Positions 7,720-17,494 are shown, counted from the stretch's first letter. The stretch is DNA of 64,000 bases from Alphaproteobacteria bacterium (GCA_018969015.1 JAGWZE010000013.1:23287-87286); one strand, 5' to 3'. Notes: generated by a model from the sequence alone, not told the origin. Made by a program: numbers and translations.

Positions 7720-10602
7720 ATGGCGGATCAGCCCGCTGGCCGCGACTATCGCGACACCCTGTTCCTTCCCGAAACCAGCTTCCCGATGAAGGCCGGGCTG
7801 CAGAAGCTCGAGCCCGAGACCATCGCGCGCTGGGACGAGATCGGCCTGTATCGGACGCTGCGCGAGGACGCGGCGACCCGGCCGAAATTCGTGTTCCATG
7901 ACGGCCCGCCCTACGCGAACGGCCACCTGCACATCGGGCACGCGCTCAACAACATCCTCAAGGATCTCGTCGTCCGCACCCGGCAGATGACGGGCTACGA
8001 CGCCGATTTCCGCCCCGGCTGGGACTGCCACGGCCTGCCGATCGAGTGGAAGGTCGAAGAAGAGTTCCGCGCCAAAGGGCGCAAGAAGCAGGATGTGCCG
8101 GCGACCGAGTTCCGCGCCGCGTGCCGCGCCTACGCCGAAACCTGGATCGGCATCCAGAAGGGCGAGCGTAAGCGCTTCGGCATCACCGCGGACTGGGAAG
8201 ACCCTTATGTCACCATGGCGTTCGACAGCGAAGCCGCGATCGCCGCGGAGTTCTTGAAGGTCGTGCGCGCGGGCCTCGTCTATCGCGGCTCCAAGCCCGT
8301 GATGTGGAGCCCGGTGGAGCGCACCTCGCTGGCGGAAGCGGAGGTCGAGTACCACGAGAAAACGAGCACGACGATTTGGGTGAAGTTCCCGATCGTCGCG
8401 CGGCCTGACGTCTCGGTCGTCATCTGGACGACGACGCCGTGGACGATCCCGGGCAACCGCGCGATCTCCTATTCGCCGGCGATCTCGTACGGCCTGTTCG
8501 AGGTGCAAAGCGTCGAGCAAGGGCTCGCGTTCGAGCCGTGGGTGAAGGCGGGCGACAAGCTCGTCGTCGCCGACAAGCTCGTCGATGAGGTGATGAAGGC
8601 CGCGAAGGCCGCGACCTTCACCCGCCTCGGCGATTTCGATCCCGCCGGCGTCGTGTGCGCGCACCCGTTCCGCGGCAAAGGTTACGACTTCGACGTGCCG
8701 ATGCTCGCGGGCGACCACGTCACCGACGACGCCGGCACGGGCTTCGTCCACACCGCGCCGGGACATGGCGCGGAGGACTATCTGATCTGGGTCGCGCGCG
8801 GCCTTTCGCAGGCCGACATTCCCTTCACGGTCGACGAGGACGGCCGCTACACGAAGGAAGCGCCGGGCTTCGAAAATCTCGAAATCCTGCAGCTGGAAGG
8901 CAAAAACGCGGGAAAGGACGGCCCCGCCAACAAGGCCGTCATCGAGGCGCTCGTCGCGGCGAACGCGCTGCTCGCGCGCGGGATCCTCAAGCACCAGTAC
9001 CCGCACTCGTGGCGGTCCAAGGCGCCGGTGATCTTCCGCAACACGCCGCAATGGTTCATCGCGATGGACAAGCCCGGTCCGCGCGGGAAGACGCTGCGCG
9101 AAGAGGCGCTCGCGGCCATCGACGCGACGGACTGGGGGCACGAGGGCGCGAGGAACCGCATCCGGAGCATGGTGGAGACGCGGCCCGATTGGCTGATCTC
9201 GCGCCAGCGCGCCTGGGGCGTGCCGCTCGCGATGTTCGTGCACAAGGACACCGGCGAGATCCTGAAGGACGACGCGGTGGATGCGCGCATCCTCGCGGCC
9301 ATGAAGGAGAAGGGCGCCGACGCCTGGTATTCGACGCCCGCCGCCGAGTTCCTCGGCCCCGATCATCCGGCTTCGGACTATGAGAAGGTCGAGGATATTC
9401 TCGACGTGTGGTTCGATTCCGGCTCCACGCACGCCTTCGTGCTGGGCCAGCGTCCCTCGCTCCCGCGGCCGGCCGATCTTTATCTGGAAGGCTCGGACCA
9501 GCATCGCGGGTGGTTCCAGTCCTCGCTGCTCGAAAGCTGCGCCACGCGCGGCCACGCGCCCTACAAGGCGGTGCGCACACACGGCTTCACGCTCGACGAG
9601 GACGGGCGGAAGATGTCGAAATCGCTCGGCAACGTGCTGCCGGCCGACAAGCTCTTCAAGGACTACGGCGCCGAGCTCGTGCGCCTCGTCACCGCAAGCG
9701 TCGATTACGAAGACGACCAACGCATCGGCAAGACGATCTTCGAGCAGTGCGGCGAAACCTATAGGAAGCTGCGCAACACCATGCGCTATCTCCTGGGCGC
9801 GCTCGCCGGCTTCGACGAGGCCGAGCGCCTGCCGGATGACGCCGAGTGGCCGCTGTTGGAGCGCTGGCTGCGCCATCGCCTGTGGGAGCTCGACGGGCAG
9901 GTGCGCGCCGCCTACGCGGCGTTCAAGTTCCGCGATGCGCTCACGGCGATCGTCGAGTTCTGCAACGTGGAGTTTTCCGCGTTCTACGTGGACGTTCGCA
10001 AGGACAGCCTCTATTGCGACCGTCCCGATGCGCTGCGCCGCCGCGCCTGCCGCACCGCGCTCGACGCCGTGTTCGAGCGCCTCACCGCGTGGCTCGCGCC
10101 GATCATGGTGTTCACCACCGACGAGGCCTGGCGCACGCGCTATCCGGATGCGGCTTCGGTGCATCTGCGCCAGCTGCCAGAAACGCCGGCCTCGTGGCGC
10201 GACGAAAGTGCCGCCGCAGAAATGGCCCGGCTGCGGGCGGTGCGTGCGGTCGTGACCGGCGCGCTCGAGATCGAACGTCGCGAGAAGCGGATCGGATCGA
10301 GCCTCGACGCCGCGCCGGTCGTCTGGTGCAGGGACGCCGCGCTCGCGGAAGCGCTGCGCGCGGTGGACTTCGCGGATCTGTGCATCACCAGCGCGATCGT
10401 CGTCGAAGTCGGGGCCGGACCGGCGGACGCGTTCCGCGACGAGGGGCAGGGCGTCGCCGTCGAGGTGAAGCCGGCGCTCGGCCGCAAGTGCGCCCGCTCG
10501 CGCCGCATCCTGCCCGAAGTCGGCACGGACCCGCGCTATCCCGATCTGTCGCTGCGCGACGCCGACGCCGTTGCGTGGTGGGACGCGCGCGCGGCGCGGT
10601 AG
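7720..10602 (+). CDS. ileS: Isoleucyl-tRNA synthetase
   Basis: A class I aminoacyl-tRNA synthetase of 960 residues that charges tRNA-Ile in the cytoplasm. The HIGH motif appears within G-H-L-H-I-G-H-A-L (about residues 68-76), the IleRS-specific W-D-C-H-G-L-P-I-E follows, the editing-domain W-T-T-T-P-W-T-I-P-G-N is near 235, and the KMSKS motif is K-M-S-K-S-L-G-N-V near 630. The C-terminal K-C-A-R-S...L-P-E-V-G region keeps only one of the cysteines that form a zinc site in E. coli IleRS. The open frame runs upstream to 7417, but homology begins at the ATG at 7720, which follows GGAGA. Next on this strand are a small exported protein and lspA, so ileS-lspA linkage is kept. Confidence 0.97.
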   Translation: MADQPAGRDYRDTLFLPETSFPMKAGLQKLEPETIARWDEIGLYRTLREDAATRPKFVFHDGPPYANGHLHIGHALNNILKDLVVRTRQMTGYDADFRPGWDCHGLPIEWKVEEEFRAKGRKKQDVPATEFRAACRAYAETWIGIQKGERKRFGITADWEDPYVTMAFDSEAAIAAEFLKVVRAGLVYRGSKPVMWSPVERTSLAEAEVEYHEKTSTTIWVKFPIVARPDVSVVIWTTTPWTIPGNRAISYSPAISYGLFEVQSVEQGLAFEPWVKAGDKLVVADKLVDEVMKAAKAATFTRLGDFDPAGVVCAHPFRGKGYDFDVPMLAGDHVTDDAGTGFVHTAPGHGAEDYLIWVARGLSQADIPFTVDEDGRYTKEAPGFENLEILQLEGKNAGKDGPANKAVIEALVAANALLARGILKHQYPHSWRSKAPVIFRNTPQWFIAMDKPGPRGKTLREEALAAIDATDWGHEGARNRIRSMVETRPDWLISRQRAWGVPLAMFVHKDTGEILKDDAVDARILAAMKEKGADAWYSTPAAEFLGPDHPASDYEKVEDILDVWFDSGSTHAFVLGQRPSLPRPADLYLEGSDQHRGWFQSSLLESCATRGHAPYKAVRTHGFTLDEDGRKMSKSLGNVLPADKLFKDYGAELVRLVTASVDYEDDQRIGKTIFEQCGETYRKLRNTMRYLLGALAGFDEAERLPDDAEWPLLERWLRHRLWELDGQVRAAYAAFKFRDALTAIVEFCNVEFSAFYVDVRKDSLYCDRPDALRRRACRTALDAVFERLTAWLAPIMVFTTDEAWRTRYPDAASVHLRQLPETPASWRDESAAAEMARLRAVRAVVTGALEIERREKRIGSSLDAAPVVWCRDAALAEALRAVDFADLCITSAIVVEVGAGPADAFRDEGQGVAVEVKPALGRKCARSRRILPEVGTDPRYPDLSLRDADAVAWWDARAAR

Positions 10603-10759
10603 GCCCGCACGCCGCCGCGTGCGGCGTCGACCCGGCATTTGTGATCGCTCGTTTCACCGCGACGCGCAGCGCCCGCCTTGGCGGCGCCGCGCCAGTGCGG
10701 CTAAAGCCTCCGCTGCGCGCCGCGACCGCACGCGCGCCACAAACACGGGAGACGCACCG

Positions 10760-11113
10760 ATGCGCAAACTTCTTCTCGCCGCCGCTTTCGCGCTGACCGC
10801 CGCCGCGCCGGCGTTCGCCGCCGATGACATGGCCGCGTTCTACGGCAACACCGCCGTGGTCACCGACTCCGCGGGCGCCGTGGTCAAGTATCAGTTCGAC
10901 GCTGGCGGCAAATACGCGATCATCACGCCCAATGGCGCCAAGATCACCGGCTCCTACACGATCGGCGACGGCAAGGTCTGCTTGAAGCCCGACGATCCGA
11001 AGGCCCAGGGCGGATGTGCCCCGCAGGCGCTCGGCAAGAAGGTCGGCGACGTGTGGGACGTCACCAACGACCAGGGGCAGAAGCTCAACGTGAAGCTCGT
11101 CGCGGGCCGCTGA
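10760..11113 (+). CDS. Small exported protein of unknown function
   Basis: A 117-residue protein starting at an ATG preceded by GGGAGACG. Residues 1-20 form a clear Sec signal peptide (MRKLLLAAAFALTAAAPAFA-A) with signal peptidase I cleavage expected after A-F-A. The mature part is small and beta-rich, with Y-x-F-D-A-G-G-K-Y and I-T-G-S-Y-T-I-G-D-G-K-V-C segments and two cysteines about 16 residues apart that could form a disulfide in the periplasm. The strand pattern (K-Y-A-I-I-T...G-S-Y-T-I) looks like that of small lipocalin-type or DUF domains, but I do not recognise the family. It lies between ileS and lspA, an uncommon insertion in this conserved pair. Confidence 0.75.
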   Translation: MRKLLLAAAFALTAAAPAFAADDMAAFYGNTAVVTDSAGAVVKYQFDAGGKYAIITPNGAKITGSYTIGDGKVCLKPDDPKAQGGCAPQALGKKVGDVWDVTNDQGQKLNVKLVAGR

Positions 11114-11185
11114 GCCCGTGGCCGCGTCGCCGCCGCCGGGGCGCAGGCCCTGGCGGCGCGCGGCGCCCGCGCGGCGGGAAGGCAG

Positions 11186-11731
11186 ATGACGCCGCCGCTC
11201 CCAGCCGGTAAAGCGGTGCCGATGTCCGCCCAGCCCGCCCGCCCTTTGTTGACCGGCCTCGCGTTCGCCGCCGTGATCGTCGCGGCCGATCAGGCCGTAA
11301 AGGCCTGGATCCTCGAGGTCGTGCGCCTGCCGCTGATCGGGAAGATCGAGATCTCGGGGATCTTCGATCTCACCTATGTGGAGAATCACGGCGTGAGCTT
11401 CGGCCTGCTCAAGGCGGGCTCGATGGTCGAGCGGTACGGGCTGGTGGCGCTGTCCCTCGGGATCGCCGGGCTGTTCATCAGCTGGCTCCGGACCGCCCCG
11501 CGCCTGACGACCATGCTGGTTCTCGGCGGTGTCATCGGCGGCGCGATCGGCAACGTGATCGACCGCATACGCTTCGGCTACGTGGTGGATTTCCTCGATT
11601 TCTCCGGGCTTTACTTCCCCTGGGTGTTCAACGTGGCCGACGCCGCGATCACGCTGGGCGCGATCGGCCTCATGTTGGACTACATGATCAATGGCGAGGG
11701 CGAGCCCGCCGCAAAAAAGTCGTCTGGCTGA
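11186..11731 (+). CDS. lspA: Lipoprotein signal peptidase (signal peptidase II)
   Basis: An inner membrane aspartyl protease that cuts the signal peptide from diacylglyceryl prolipoproteins. The four expected hydrophobic helices are present. D-Q-A-V-K-A-W is in helix 1, G-G-A-I-G-N-V-I-D-R precedes the active site, and the catalytic aspartates are in Y-V-V-D-F-L-D-F and F-N-V-A-D-A-A-I. The spacing between them matches characterised LspA enzymes. Two starts are possible: the ATG at 11186 (GGAAGG very close upstream) and an in-frame ATG at 11222, which gives an N-terminus closer to family length. The next gene encodes a lipoprotein that would be a substrate. Confidence 0.95.
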   Translation: MTPPLPAGKAVPMSAQPARPLLTGLAFAAVIVAADQAVKAWILEVVRLPLIGKIEISGIFDLTYVENHGVSFGLLKAGSMVERYGLVALSLGIAGLFISWLRTAPRLTTMLVLGGVIGGAIGNVIDRIRFGYVVDFLDFSGLYFPWVFNVADAAITLGAIGLMLDYMINGEGEPAAKKSSG

Positions 11732-11847
11732 GCCTTTGTCTTGGCGAACGGCGCGGCGCTCCCTAAAAGCGCCGGGATGTCTACCAAGGTCCGAGCGCGC
11801 GCAGAGCGGGCGATCGGGCCTTGAAAGGGCGAAGGTGAGGAGCAGGA

Positions 11848-12405
11848 ATGTCCAACGGGACTTTCAAGAGCGCTTTGGCGATGGTCGCGATCGCCGCGGC
11901 GGCCGCGTCCGTGACGGGCTGCGCCGGCGTGCGTCAGGCCGTCGGCGCCGACAAGATCGCGCCGGACGAGTTCAAGGTCGTCACCAAGGCCCCGCTCGTC
12001 ATGCCGCCGGACTATCAGCTCCGTCCGCCACGTCCGGGCGCGCCCCGCCCACAGGAACTTGATCCGGACGGTCAGGCCCGCGCGGCCGTCTTCGGCCAGG
12101 ACGTGGGCCGTCAGGCCACCGAGGGCGAACGCGCGCTCGTCTCCAAGGCCGGGGCCGAAGCCATCGACCCGGCCATCCGCGCCCAGATCGACCTCGAAGC
12201 CGGCGGTATCGTCCGCAAGCCTGAGAATTTCGCCGACCGCATCCTCTCGTTCGGCAACGAGAAGGCGGACAGCCCGGCGCCGGTGAACGCCGAAGCCGAG
12301 CAGCAGCGTCTGGCGGAGCAGGAGTCGATCCGCCGCGCCACGGGCGGCGGCACGGTCGTCATCCAGCGCAAAGACACGTCGCGCTCGAAGCTTCCGGGCC
12401 TCTGA
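11848..12405 (+). CDS. DUF3035 lipoprotein
   Basis: A 185-residue lipoprotein. The signal sequence ends in a lipobox-like V-T-G-C at residues ~22-25, so the mature protein would start at the cysteine. The segment after it (P-D-E-F-K-V-V-T-K-A-P-L-V-M-P-P-D-Y) is the hallmark of DUF3035, a family found mainly in alphaproteobacteria next to lspA. The middle is helical and charged; the end is disordered. The function is unknown. The position right after lspA fits the common order ileS-lspA-DUF3035. AGGAGCAGGA lies upstream of the ATG, and a terminator follows. Confidence 0.9.
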   Translation: MSNGTFKSALAMVAIAAAAASVTGCAGVRQAVGADKIAPDEFKVVTKAPLVMPPDYQLRPPRPGAPRPQELDPDGQARAAVFGQDVGRQATEGERALVSKAGAEAIDPAIRAQIDLEAGGIVRKPENFADRILSFGNEKADSPAPVNAEAEQQRLAEQESIRRATGGGTVVIQRKDTSRSKLPGL

Positions 12406-12440
12406 CGGCGGCGCCGCGCGCGGCTCGAGAATTTCGTCAC

Positions 12441-12470
12441 GGCCTCGCCCGTTCAGGGCGGGGCCGTTTT
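12441..12470 (+). terminator. Rho-independent terminator after the DUF3035 gene
   Basis: GGCCTCGCCC (12441-12450) pairs with GGGCGGGGCC (12456-12465) with one G-U pair, around a short GTTCA loop, followed by GTTTTCGTTT. It would end the ileS-lspA-DUF3035 transcript before mutL. Confidence 0.8.
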
Positions 12471-12563
12471 CGTTTCGAAGGCTGCACTGCGCGGCCCGGA
12501 CGCGCCGTCCGCCGGCCCCGCCGAGCGTGCTAGACTGAGGGCGATTCCCGCCAGGACTGCCCC

Positions 12564-14465
12564 TTGCCCATTCGCCGTCTCCCGCCCGAAGCCGTCAATC
12601 GCATCGCCGCCGGCGAGGTGATCGAGCGGCCGGCCGCGGCCGTGAAGGAGCTCGTCGAGAACGCGCTGGACGCCGGCGCGCGCCGCATCCGCGTGGCGAT
12701 CGAGCGCGGCGGGATCGCGAGCCTCTCCATCGAGGACGACGGCGGCGGCATCCCCGTCGAGGAGCTGCCGCTCGCGGTGGAGCGCCACGCCACCTCCAAG
12801 CTCGTCGCGGCCGACGACGGCGCGGTCGATCTGCTCAACATCTTCACCATGGGCTTCCGCGGCGAGGCCTTGCCCTCGATCGGTGCGGTGGCGCGGCTCA
12901 CCATCACGTCGCGCGCCCGCGGCCGTGACGAGGCGTGGCGCATCGACGTCGAGGGCGGCGTCATCACAGAGCCGCGCCCGGCGCCGTTCGGCGGCGTGGG
13001 ATCCGGCACGGTGGTGCAGGTGCGCGATCTCTTCTTTGCGACGCCCGCGCGCCTGAAGTTCCTCAAATCCGAGCGCGCCGAGGCGATGGCGATCACCGAC
13101 GCCATCAAGCGCCTCGCCATGGCGCGCGCCGACGTCGCCTTCATTCTCGAAACCGACGGCCGCACCGTGCTGCGCTACCCGGCCGAGGACGATCCCGAGA
13201 ACGAGGGCCGCCGTCGCCGCCTGGCCGCGGTGCTCGGCGCCGAGTTCGCGCCCAACGCCGTGCCGATCGACGCGACGCGCAACGGCGTGCGCCTGACGGG
13301 GTTCGCCGGCCTGCCGACGATGAGCCGCGGCTCCGGCGAGCACCATCATCTGTTCGTCAATGGCCGCCCCGTGCGCGACAAGCTCGTCGTCGGCGCCGTG
13401 CGTGCGGCCTATCAGGATCTGCTCGCCCGCGACCGCCGGCCTGTCGTGGCGCTCTATGTCGATCTCTCGCCGGAAGAGGTGGACGTGAACGTGCACCCGG
13501 CGAAGACGGAAGTGCGATTTCGCGACGCCTCGGCCGTGCGCGGCCTGATCGTCGGCGCCGTGTCGCATGCGCTCGCCGCCGCCGGGCATCGCGCGTCGAC
13601 GACCGTCGCGGCCCAGGCGCTCGACGCCGTGCGCGCCGGCGCGTGGGCGGGCGGCGCAGGAAACGCTGCGCCGGGCGGAGGTTTTGGCGGCGGCTTCGGC
13701 GGCGGCGGGTTCGCGCCGCAGCGTCCGACCCAGGCCGCGCTTTCGGCATGGACGCTCGCGGAGACGGCGCTGGCGTTCGCCGAGCCGTCGTCGCGCGTGG
13801 AGCCGGTGGCGGAGCCGTCGCCGTTCGCCAACGGGGCGGGCGCCGATCCGCAGGGCGTGGGCGCGCAGATCGTCGATCCGCTGGACTATCCGCTCGGCGC
13901 CGCGCGCGCGCAGCTGCACGAGACCTACATCGTCGCGCAAACGCGGGACGGCATCGTCATCGTCGATCAGCACGCCGCGCACGAGCGCCTCGTCTACGAG
14001 CGCATGAAGCGCCACCTCGAGGCGGGCGGCGCGCCGCGGCAGGCGCTTCTGATCCCTGACGTCGTCGATCTCGATCCGCATGATTGCGAGCGGCTTGCGG
14101 CGCGCGCGGCCGAACTCGCCGAACTCGGGCTCGTCATCGAGCCGTTCGGCGCGGGGGCGATCCTGGTGCGCGAGACGCCGGCGCTGCTGGGTGAGATCGA
14201 CACGCGCGGCCTGCTCCAGGACCTGGCCGACGACATCGCCGAACTCGGCGAGGCCCATGCGCTCAAGGAGCGTCTGGAGGAGGTGTGCGCCTCGATGGCC
14301 TGCCGCGGCTCCGTGCGGGCCGGACGACGCCTGACGGCCCCGGAAATGAACGCCCTGCTGCGCGAGATGGAGCGGACGCCGTTCTCGGGCCAGTGCAACC
14401 ACGGCCGGCCCACTTATGTCGAACTGAAGCTGGCGGACATCGAGCGCCTGTTCGGCCGCCGCTGA
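12564..14465 (+). CDS. mutL: DNA mismatch repair endonuclease MutL
   Basis: A 633-residue MutL, which links MutS mismatch recognition to strand incision. The N-terminal GHKL ATPase shows [10 protein letters not shown] (motif I, residues ~30-39), D-D-G-G-G-I (motif II) and [10 protein letters not shown] (motif III). A linker rich in glycine and alanine spans about 350-440. The C-terminal domain has the DQHA-x2-E-x4-E motif ([12 protein letters not shown]), so this is an endonuclease-type MutL, as expected for bacteria without MutH. The start is a TTG at 12564 preceded by CAGGA; no ATG fits the conserved P-I-R-R-L-P-P N-terminus. The M16 peptidase genes often seen before mutL in related bacteria are missing. 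Confidence 0.96.
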   Translation: MPIRRLPPEAVNRIAAGEVIERPAAAVKELVENALDAGARRIRVAIERGGIASLSIEDDGGGIPVEELPLAVERHATSKLVAADDGAVDLLNIFTMGFRGEALPSIGAVARLTITSRARGRDEAWRIDVEGGVITEPRPAPFGGVGSGTVVQVRDLFFATPARLKFLKSERAEAMAITDAIKRLAMARADVAFILETDGRTVLRYPAEDDPENEGRRRRLAAVLGAEFAPNAVPIDATRNGVRLTGFAGLPTMSRGSGEHHHLFVNGRPVRDKLVVGAVRAAYQDLLARDRRPVVALYVDLSPEEVDVNVHPAKTEVRFRDASAVRGLIVGAVSHALAAAGHRASTTVAAQALDAVRAGAWAGGAGNAAPGGGFGGGFGGGGFAPQRPTQAALSAWTLAETALAFAEPSSRVEPVAEPSPFANGAGADPQGVGAQIVDPLDYPLGAARAQLHETYIVAQTRDGIVIVDQHAAHERLVYERMKRHLEAGGAPRQALLIPDVVDLDPHDCERLAARAAELAELGLVIEPFGAGAILVRETPALLGEIDTRGLLQDLADDIAELGEAHALKERLEEVCASMACRGSVRAGRRLTAPEMNALLREMERTPFSGQCNHGRPTYVELKLADIERLFGRR

Positions 14466-14592
14466 ATTAGCTCTGACACGCCCGTGATCGGCCCCCGGCG
14501 CGTTCCTCGCGTCGACGGGCTTGGCGCGGCCTGCGTGGGCGCTAGAGTGCCCGCAAAGGGCCCCGGCGTGCGGGCCGTTCGAGGGGATGGAT

Positions 14593-16686
14593 ATGAGGGG
14601 CGTCCGGATGTTGACGGCCGCGGCGGCGACCGCGGCGATGAGCGTGGCGATGGCCATGGGGGCGGCGGCCGCTCCGGCGGCGGCGCCGTTGTCGGCCGAA
14701 ACGCTGTGGAAGATGTCGCGGGTGGGCGAGCCGAGCCTGTCGCCGGACGGCCGATCCGCCGTGTTCGGCGTGACGACCTTCGACGTCGCCACCGACAAAT
14801 CCTCCGTTGATCTCTGGCTGGCGGACGCATCCGGCGGCGGCGAACCGCGCCGCCTCACCACGGATCCGGCGTCGGAATCGGAAGCCACGTTCAGCCCCGA
14901 CGGCAAGACGATCGCCTTCGTCGCCAAGCGCGCCGGCGACACCGCCGCACAGATCTATCTGCTGCCCGTGGGCGGCGGCGAGGCGCGCCGCCTCACCGAC
15001 GTGCCGACCGGCGCGAGCCGCATCCAGTGGATGCCGGACGGATCGGGCGTCGCATTCGTCACGGCCATCTGGGCGGACCTCGCCGATTGGGACGCGCAGG
15101 CCAAGCGTCTGAAGGAGCGCGAAGGCTCCAAGATGAGCGCGAAGGTGTGGACGAAGTCGCCGATCTCGGCGTGGGATTCCTACCTCGATGACCGCGTGTG
15201 GCACGTCTATGTCGCGCCGATCGACGGCGGCGCCGTGCGCGCCGTGACGCGCGAATCTGGGGTTGCGCCGCACGTGCGCGCGCAGGGCGGCGATCCCTTC
15301 GACATCTCGCCCGACGGCAAGGAGTTCGCCGTCGTCGTGAACTCCGACAAGACGGGCGTCGCCACCAATCTCGACGTCTATCTCGTTCCGGCCGCAGGCG
15401 GCGCCGCGCGCAACCTGACGCCGGCCAATCTCGCCGACGATTCCGATCCGCTCTACGCGCCCGACGGCAAGCGGCTTGCCTTCCTGCAGCAGCGCATCCG
15501 CGGCTTCTACGCCGACACCTCGCGCCTGATGATCCTCGACCGCGCGAGCGGCCGCGTCACCGGGCTCTCCGAAACGTTCGATCGCTCCGTTGGCGGCCTC
15601 GTGTGGCGCAGCGACGGGCAGGCGCTTTATGGCGCGTTCGCCGACGGCGAGACGCGGCGCGTGTTCCGCTTCGACGTGCGTGGCGGCGCGCCGACGGCGC
15701 TGACGAAATCCAGCGATTTCGGCGGCCTGGACACCGCGGGTTCGACGCTGATCGGCCTGCGCCAATCGTTCGATGCGCCGAGCGAAGTGGTGCGCATCGA
15801 CACGCGCTCCGGCGCCGTGACGCAGCTCACGAAGTTCAACGCCCCGGTGCTCGAGACCGCCGCGCGCGGCAAGGTGGAAAGCGTCACCTACGAGGGGGCG
15901 GACGGCGCGGACATCCAGATGTGGGTGATCTATCCGCCGGGCTTCGATCCGTCGAAGAAGTATCCGCTGATGCTCCTCCTGCACGGCGGTCCGCACAACG
16001 GCATCACCGACGCCTGGACCTATCGCTGGAACGCGCACGTGTTCGCCGGCTGGGGCTACGTCGTCGCGTGGCACAATTTCCACGGATCGTCCGGGTTCGG
16101 ACAGGCCTTCACCGACTCGATCACGGCGAACTGGATGGACAAGCCGTACGAGGACACGATCAAGGCGGCGGACTGGTTCGCGGCGAAGCCCTGGATCGAC
16201 CGCGATCGGATGGTCGCGGCCGGCGCCTCGTATGGCGGCTATCTCGCCAACGTGCTGCTCGGCAAGCCGCATCCGTTCAAGGCGCTCGTCTCGCACGCCG
16301 GCGTTTTCAACCACTACACGCAGCTCGCGTCCGACGCCTGGGCCAACGAAAGCCGGTATCCGGAGTACTGGGAGCCGAATGCGCGCGCGGAGTTCGAGCG
16401 GACCTCGCCGCACCTCTATGCGGCGAACTTCAAGACGCCGACGCTGATCATCCACGGCCAGACGGACCTGCGCGTGCCCGTGAACAACTCGATCGAGATG
16501 TTCCAGACGCTGCAGAAGCTCGGCGTGCCGTCCAAGCTCGTCTATTTCCCTGACGAGAACCACTGGATCAGCAAGCCGCAGAACTCGATCTTCTGGTACG
16601 GCCAGGTCCGCGATTGGGTGACGACCTACGCGCCGCCCGGGCCGCGGGACGCGGGGGGCGCGGGCGTCGCGGCCACGGGGAAATAG
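14593..16686 (+). CDS. Secreted S9 family prolyl oligopeptidase-type peptidase
   Basis: A serine peptidase of about 697 residues with a signal peptide (about residues 1-26, ending A-A-A-A-P), so it is probably periplasmic. The N-terminal half is a beta-propeller of repeated S-P-D-G-K/R units (four are visible), as in DPP-IV/acylaminoacyl-peptidase-like proteins. The C-terminal alpha/beta-hydrolase domain carries G-A-S-Y-G-G-Y with Ser about 546, H-G-Q-T-D-L-R-V-P with Asp about 625, and D-E-N-H-W-I with His about 657, giving the triad. These enzymes release dipeptides or cleave short peptides. GAGGGG precedes the ATG at 14593; an ATG at 14587 and a longer frame to 14521 are less likely. It may work with the peptide transporter upstream, but that is inference. 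Confidence 0.92.
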   Translation: MRGVRMLTAAAATAAMSVAMAMGAAAAPAAAPLSAETLWKMSRVGEPSLSPDGRSAVFGVTTFDVATDKSSVDLWLADASGGGEPRRLTTDPASESEATFSPDGKTIAFVAKRAGDTAAQIYLLPVGGGEARRLTDVPTGASRIQWMPDGSGVAFVTAIWADLADWDAQAKRLKEREGSKMSAKVWTKSPISAWDSYLDDRVWHVYVAPIDGGAVRAVTRESGVAPHVRAQGGDPFDISPDGKEFAVVVNSDKTGVATNLDVYLVPAAGGAARNLTPANLADDSDPLYAPDGKRLAFLQQRIRGFYADTSRLMILDRASGRVTGLSETFDRSVGGLVWRSDGQALYGAFADGETRRVFRFDVRGGAPTALTKSSDFGGLDTAGSTLIGLRQSFDAPSEVVRIDTRSGAVTQLTKFNAPVLETAARGKVESVTYEGADGADIQMWVIYPPGFDPSKKYPLMLLLHGGPHNGITDAWTYRWNAHVFAGWGYVVAWHNFHGSSGFGQAFTDSITANWMDKPYEDTIKAADWFAAKPWIDRDRMVAAGASYGGYLANVLLGKPHPFKALVSHAGVFNHYTQLASDAWANESRYPEYWEPNARAEFERTSPHLYAANFKTPTLIIHGQTDLRVPVNNSIEMFQTLQKLGVPSKLVYFPDENHWISKPQNSIFWYGQVRDWVTTYAPPGPRDAGGAGVAATGK

Positions 16687-16699
16687 GGCGGCTGGCGCC

Positions 16700-17494
16700 G
16701 TGCCGAGATCCTCGCTCGCGATCCGCACCTTCGCGCTCGATGAGGCGTGTCGCAACGCGCGCACCATCGCCGAGCTCGATTCCCATTTCGGCGGCTTCGT
16801 CGCCGACCTCGAGCTGGGCTCTTGGCGCGCGCTGCTGATCGCGCAGGGCGGGCTGCGCAAGCTGGTGTTCGCCTCGGGGCGCCCGCCGACGGGATGGTCG
16901 CAGCACTATCTCGAACACGGGCTGGCCGAGCACGACGCCGTGATCGGTCTCGTGCAGCGCACGTCGGCGCCGGTGGTGTGGAGCCGCATCGCCTCGAGCA
17001 GCCTTTTGACGCGCGAGGCGCAACGCGTGTTTTCCGACGCGCGCGCGTTCGGGCTGGTCGATGGCGTGTGCACGCCCGTTCGGCTCGCCGATGGCGAATT
17101 GTGGATCGTCGCGACGTTCTCGACGCAGCCGATCTCGCCGGGCGATGAGATCCTGTTCGCGTGGGAGTCCGGCGTGCGCAGCTATCTGCGGCGGCTGCGC
17201 TTGATGCTGACCTCTACCGAACTGCGCCAGAAGCCCGGGCGGCTGACGAAGCGCCAGCGCGAAGTGCTTGCGCGCCTGGCGGAGGGCGCGCGCCAGACCG
17301 AGATCGCCGACGAACTGGGCGTCACAGTCAAAGCTATCGAAGCCACGTTGGCCGACGCCCGCTCGCGATTCAACGCGCCGACCACGATCCGGTTGGTGAT
17401 GGACGCCGTCGCACTCGGGGAAATCGACAGCCCCTGGATCGATATCGAATCTCCTTGGGAAATCCCTAGGGCGCGTCCGCGCGGGTCCGCCTAG
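16700..17494 (+). CDS. LuxR family transcriptional regulator with autoinducer-binding-like domain
   Basis: A 264-residue regulator starting at GTG. Residues ~15-160 resemble the LuxR autoinducer-binding domain: P-T-G-W-S-Q-H-Y-L-E-H-G-L-A-E-H-D matches the conserved W-x-x-x-Y-x-x-x-x-L-x-x-x-D ligand-pocket segment. The C-terminal helix-turn-helix begins L-T-K-R-Q-R-E-V-L-A-R-L-A-E-G and continues Q-T-E-I-A-D-E-L-G-V-T-V-K-A-I-E, the GerE/LuxR motif. The usual N-x-R (V-x-x-H-x-x-N-x-R-x-K-L) helix end is degenerate here (T-L-A-D-A-R-S-R-F). No LuxI synthase gene is in the window, so it is a LuxR solo. It starts 13 bases after the S9 peptidase stop and could be co-transcribed with it. Confidence 0.85.
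   Translation: MPRSSLAIRTFALDEACRNARTIAELDSHFGGFVADLELGSWRALLIAQGGLRKLVFASGRPPTGWSQHYLEHGLAEHDAVIGLVQRTSAPVVWSRIASSSLLTREAQRVFSDARAFGLVDGVCTPVRLADGELWIVATFSTQPISPGDEILFAWESGVRSYLRRLRLMLTSTELRQKPGRLTKRQREVLARLAEGARQTEIADELGVTVKAIEATLADARSRFNAPTTIRLVMDAVALGEIDSPWIDIESPWEIPRARPRGSA

Noticed and set aside
7681..10638. 985-residue open frame opposite ileS
   Set aside because: It reads the complement of a clear synthetase gene, and its composition is that of a shadow frame.
12453..14942. 829-residue open frame opposite mutL
   Set aside because: Overlaps mutL and the start of the S9 peptidase gene, with typical antisense composition.
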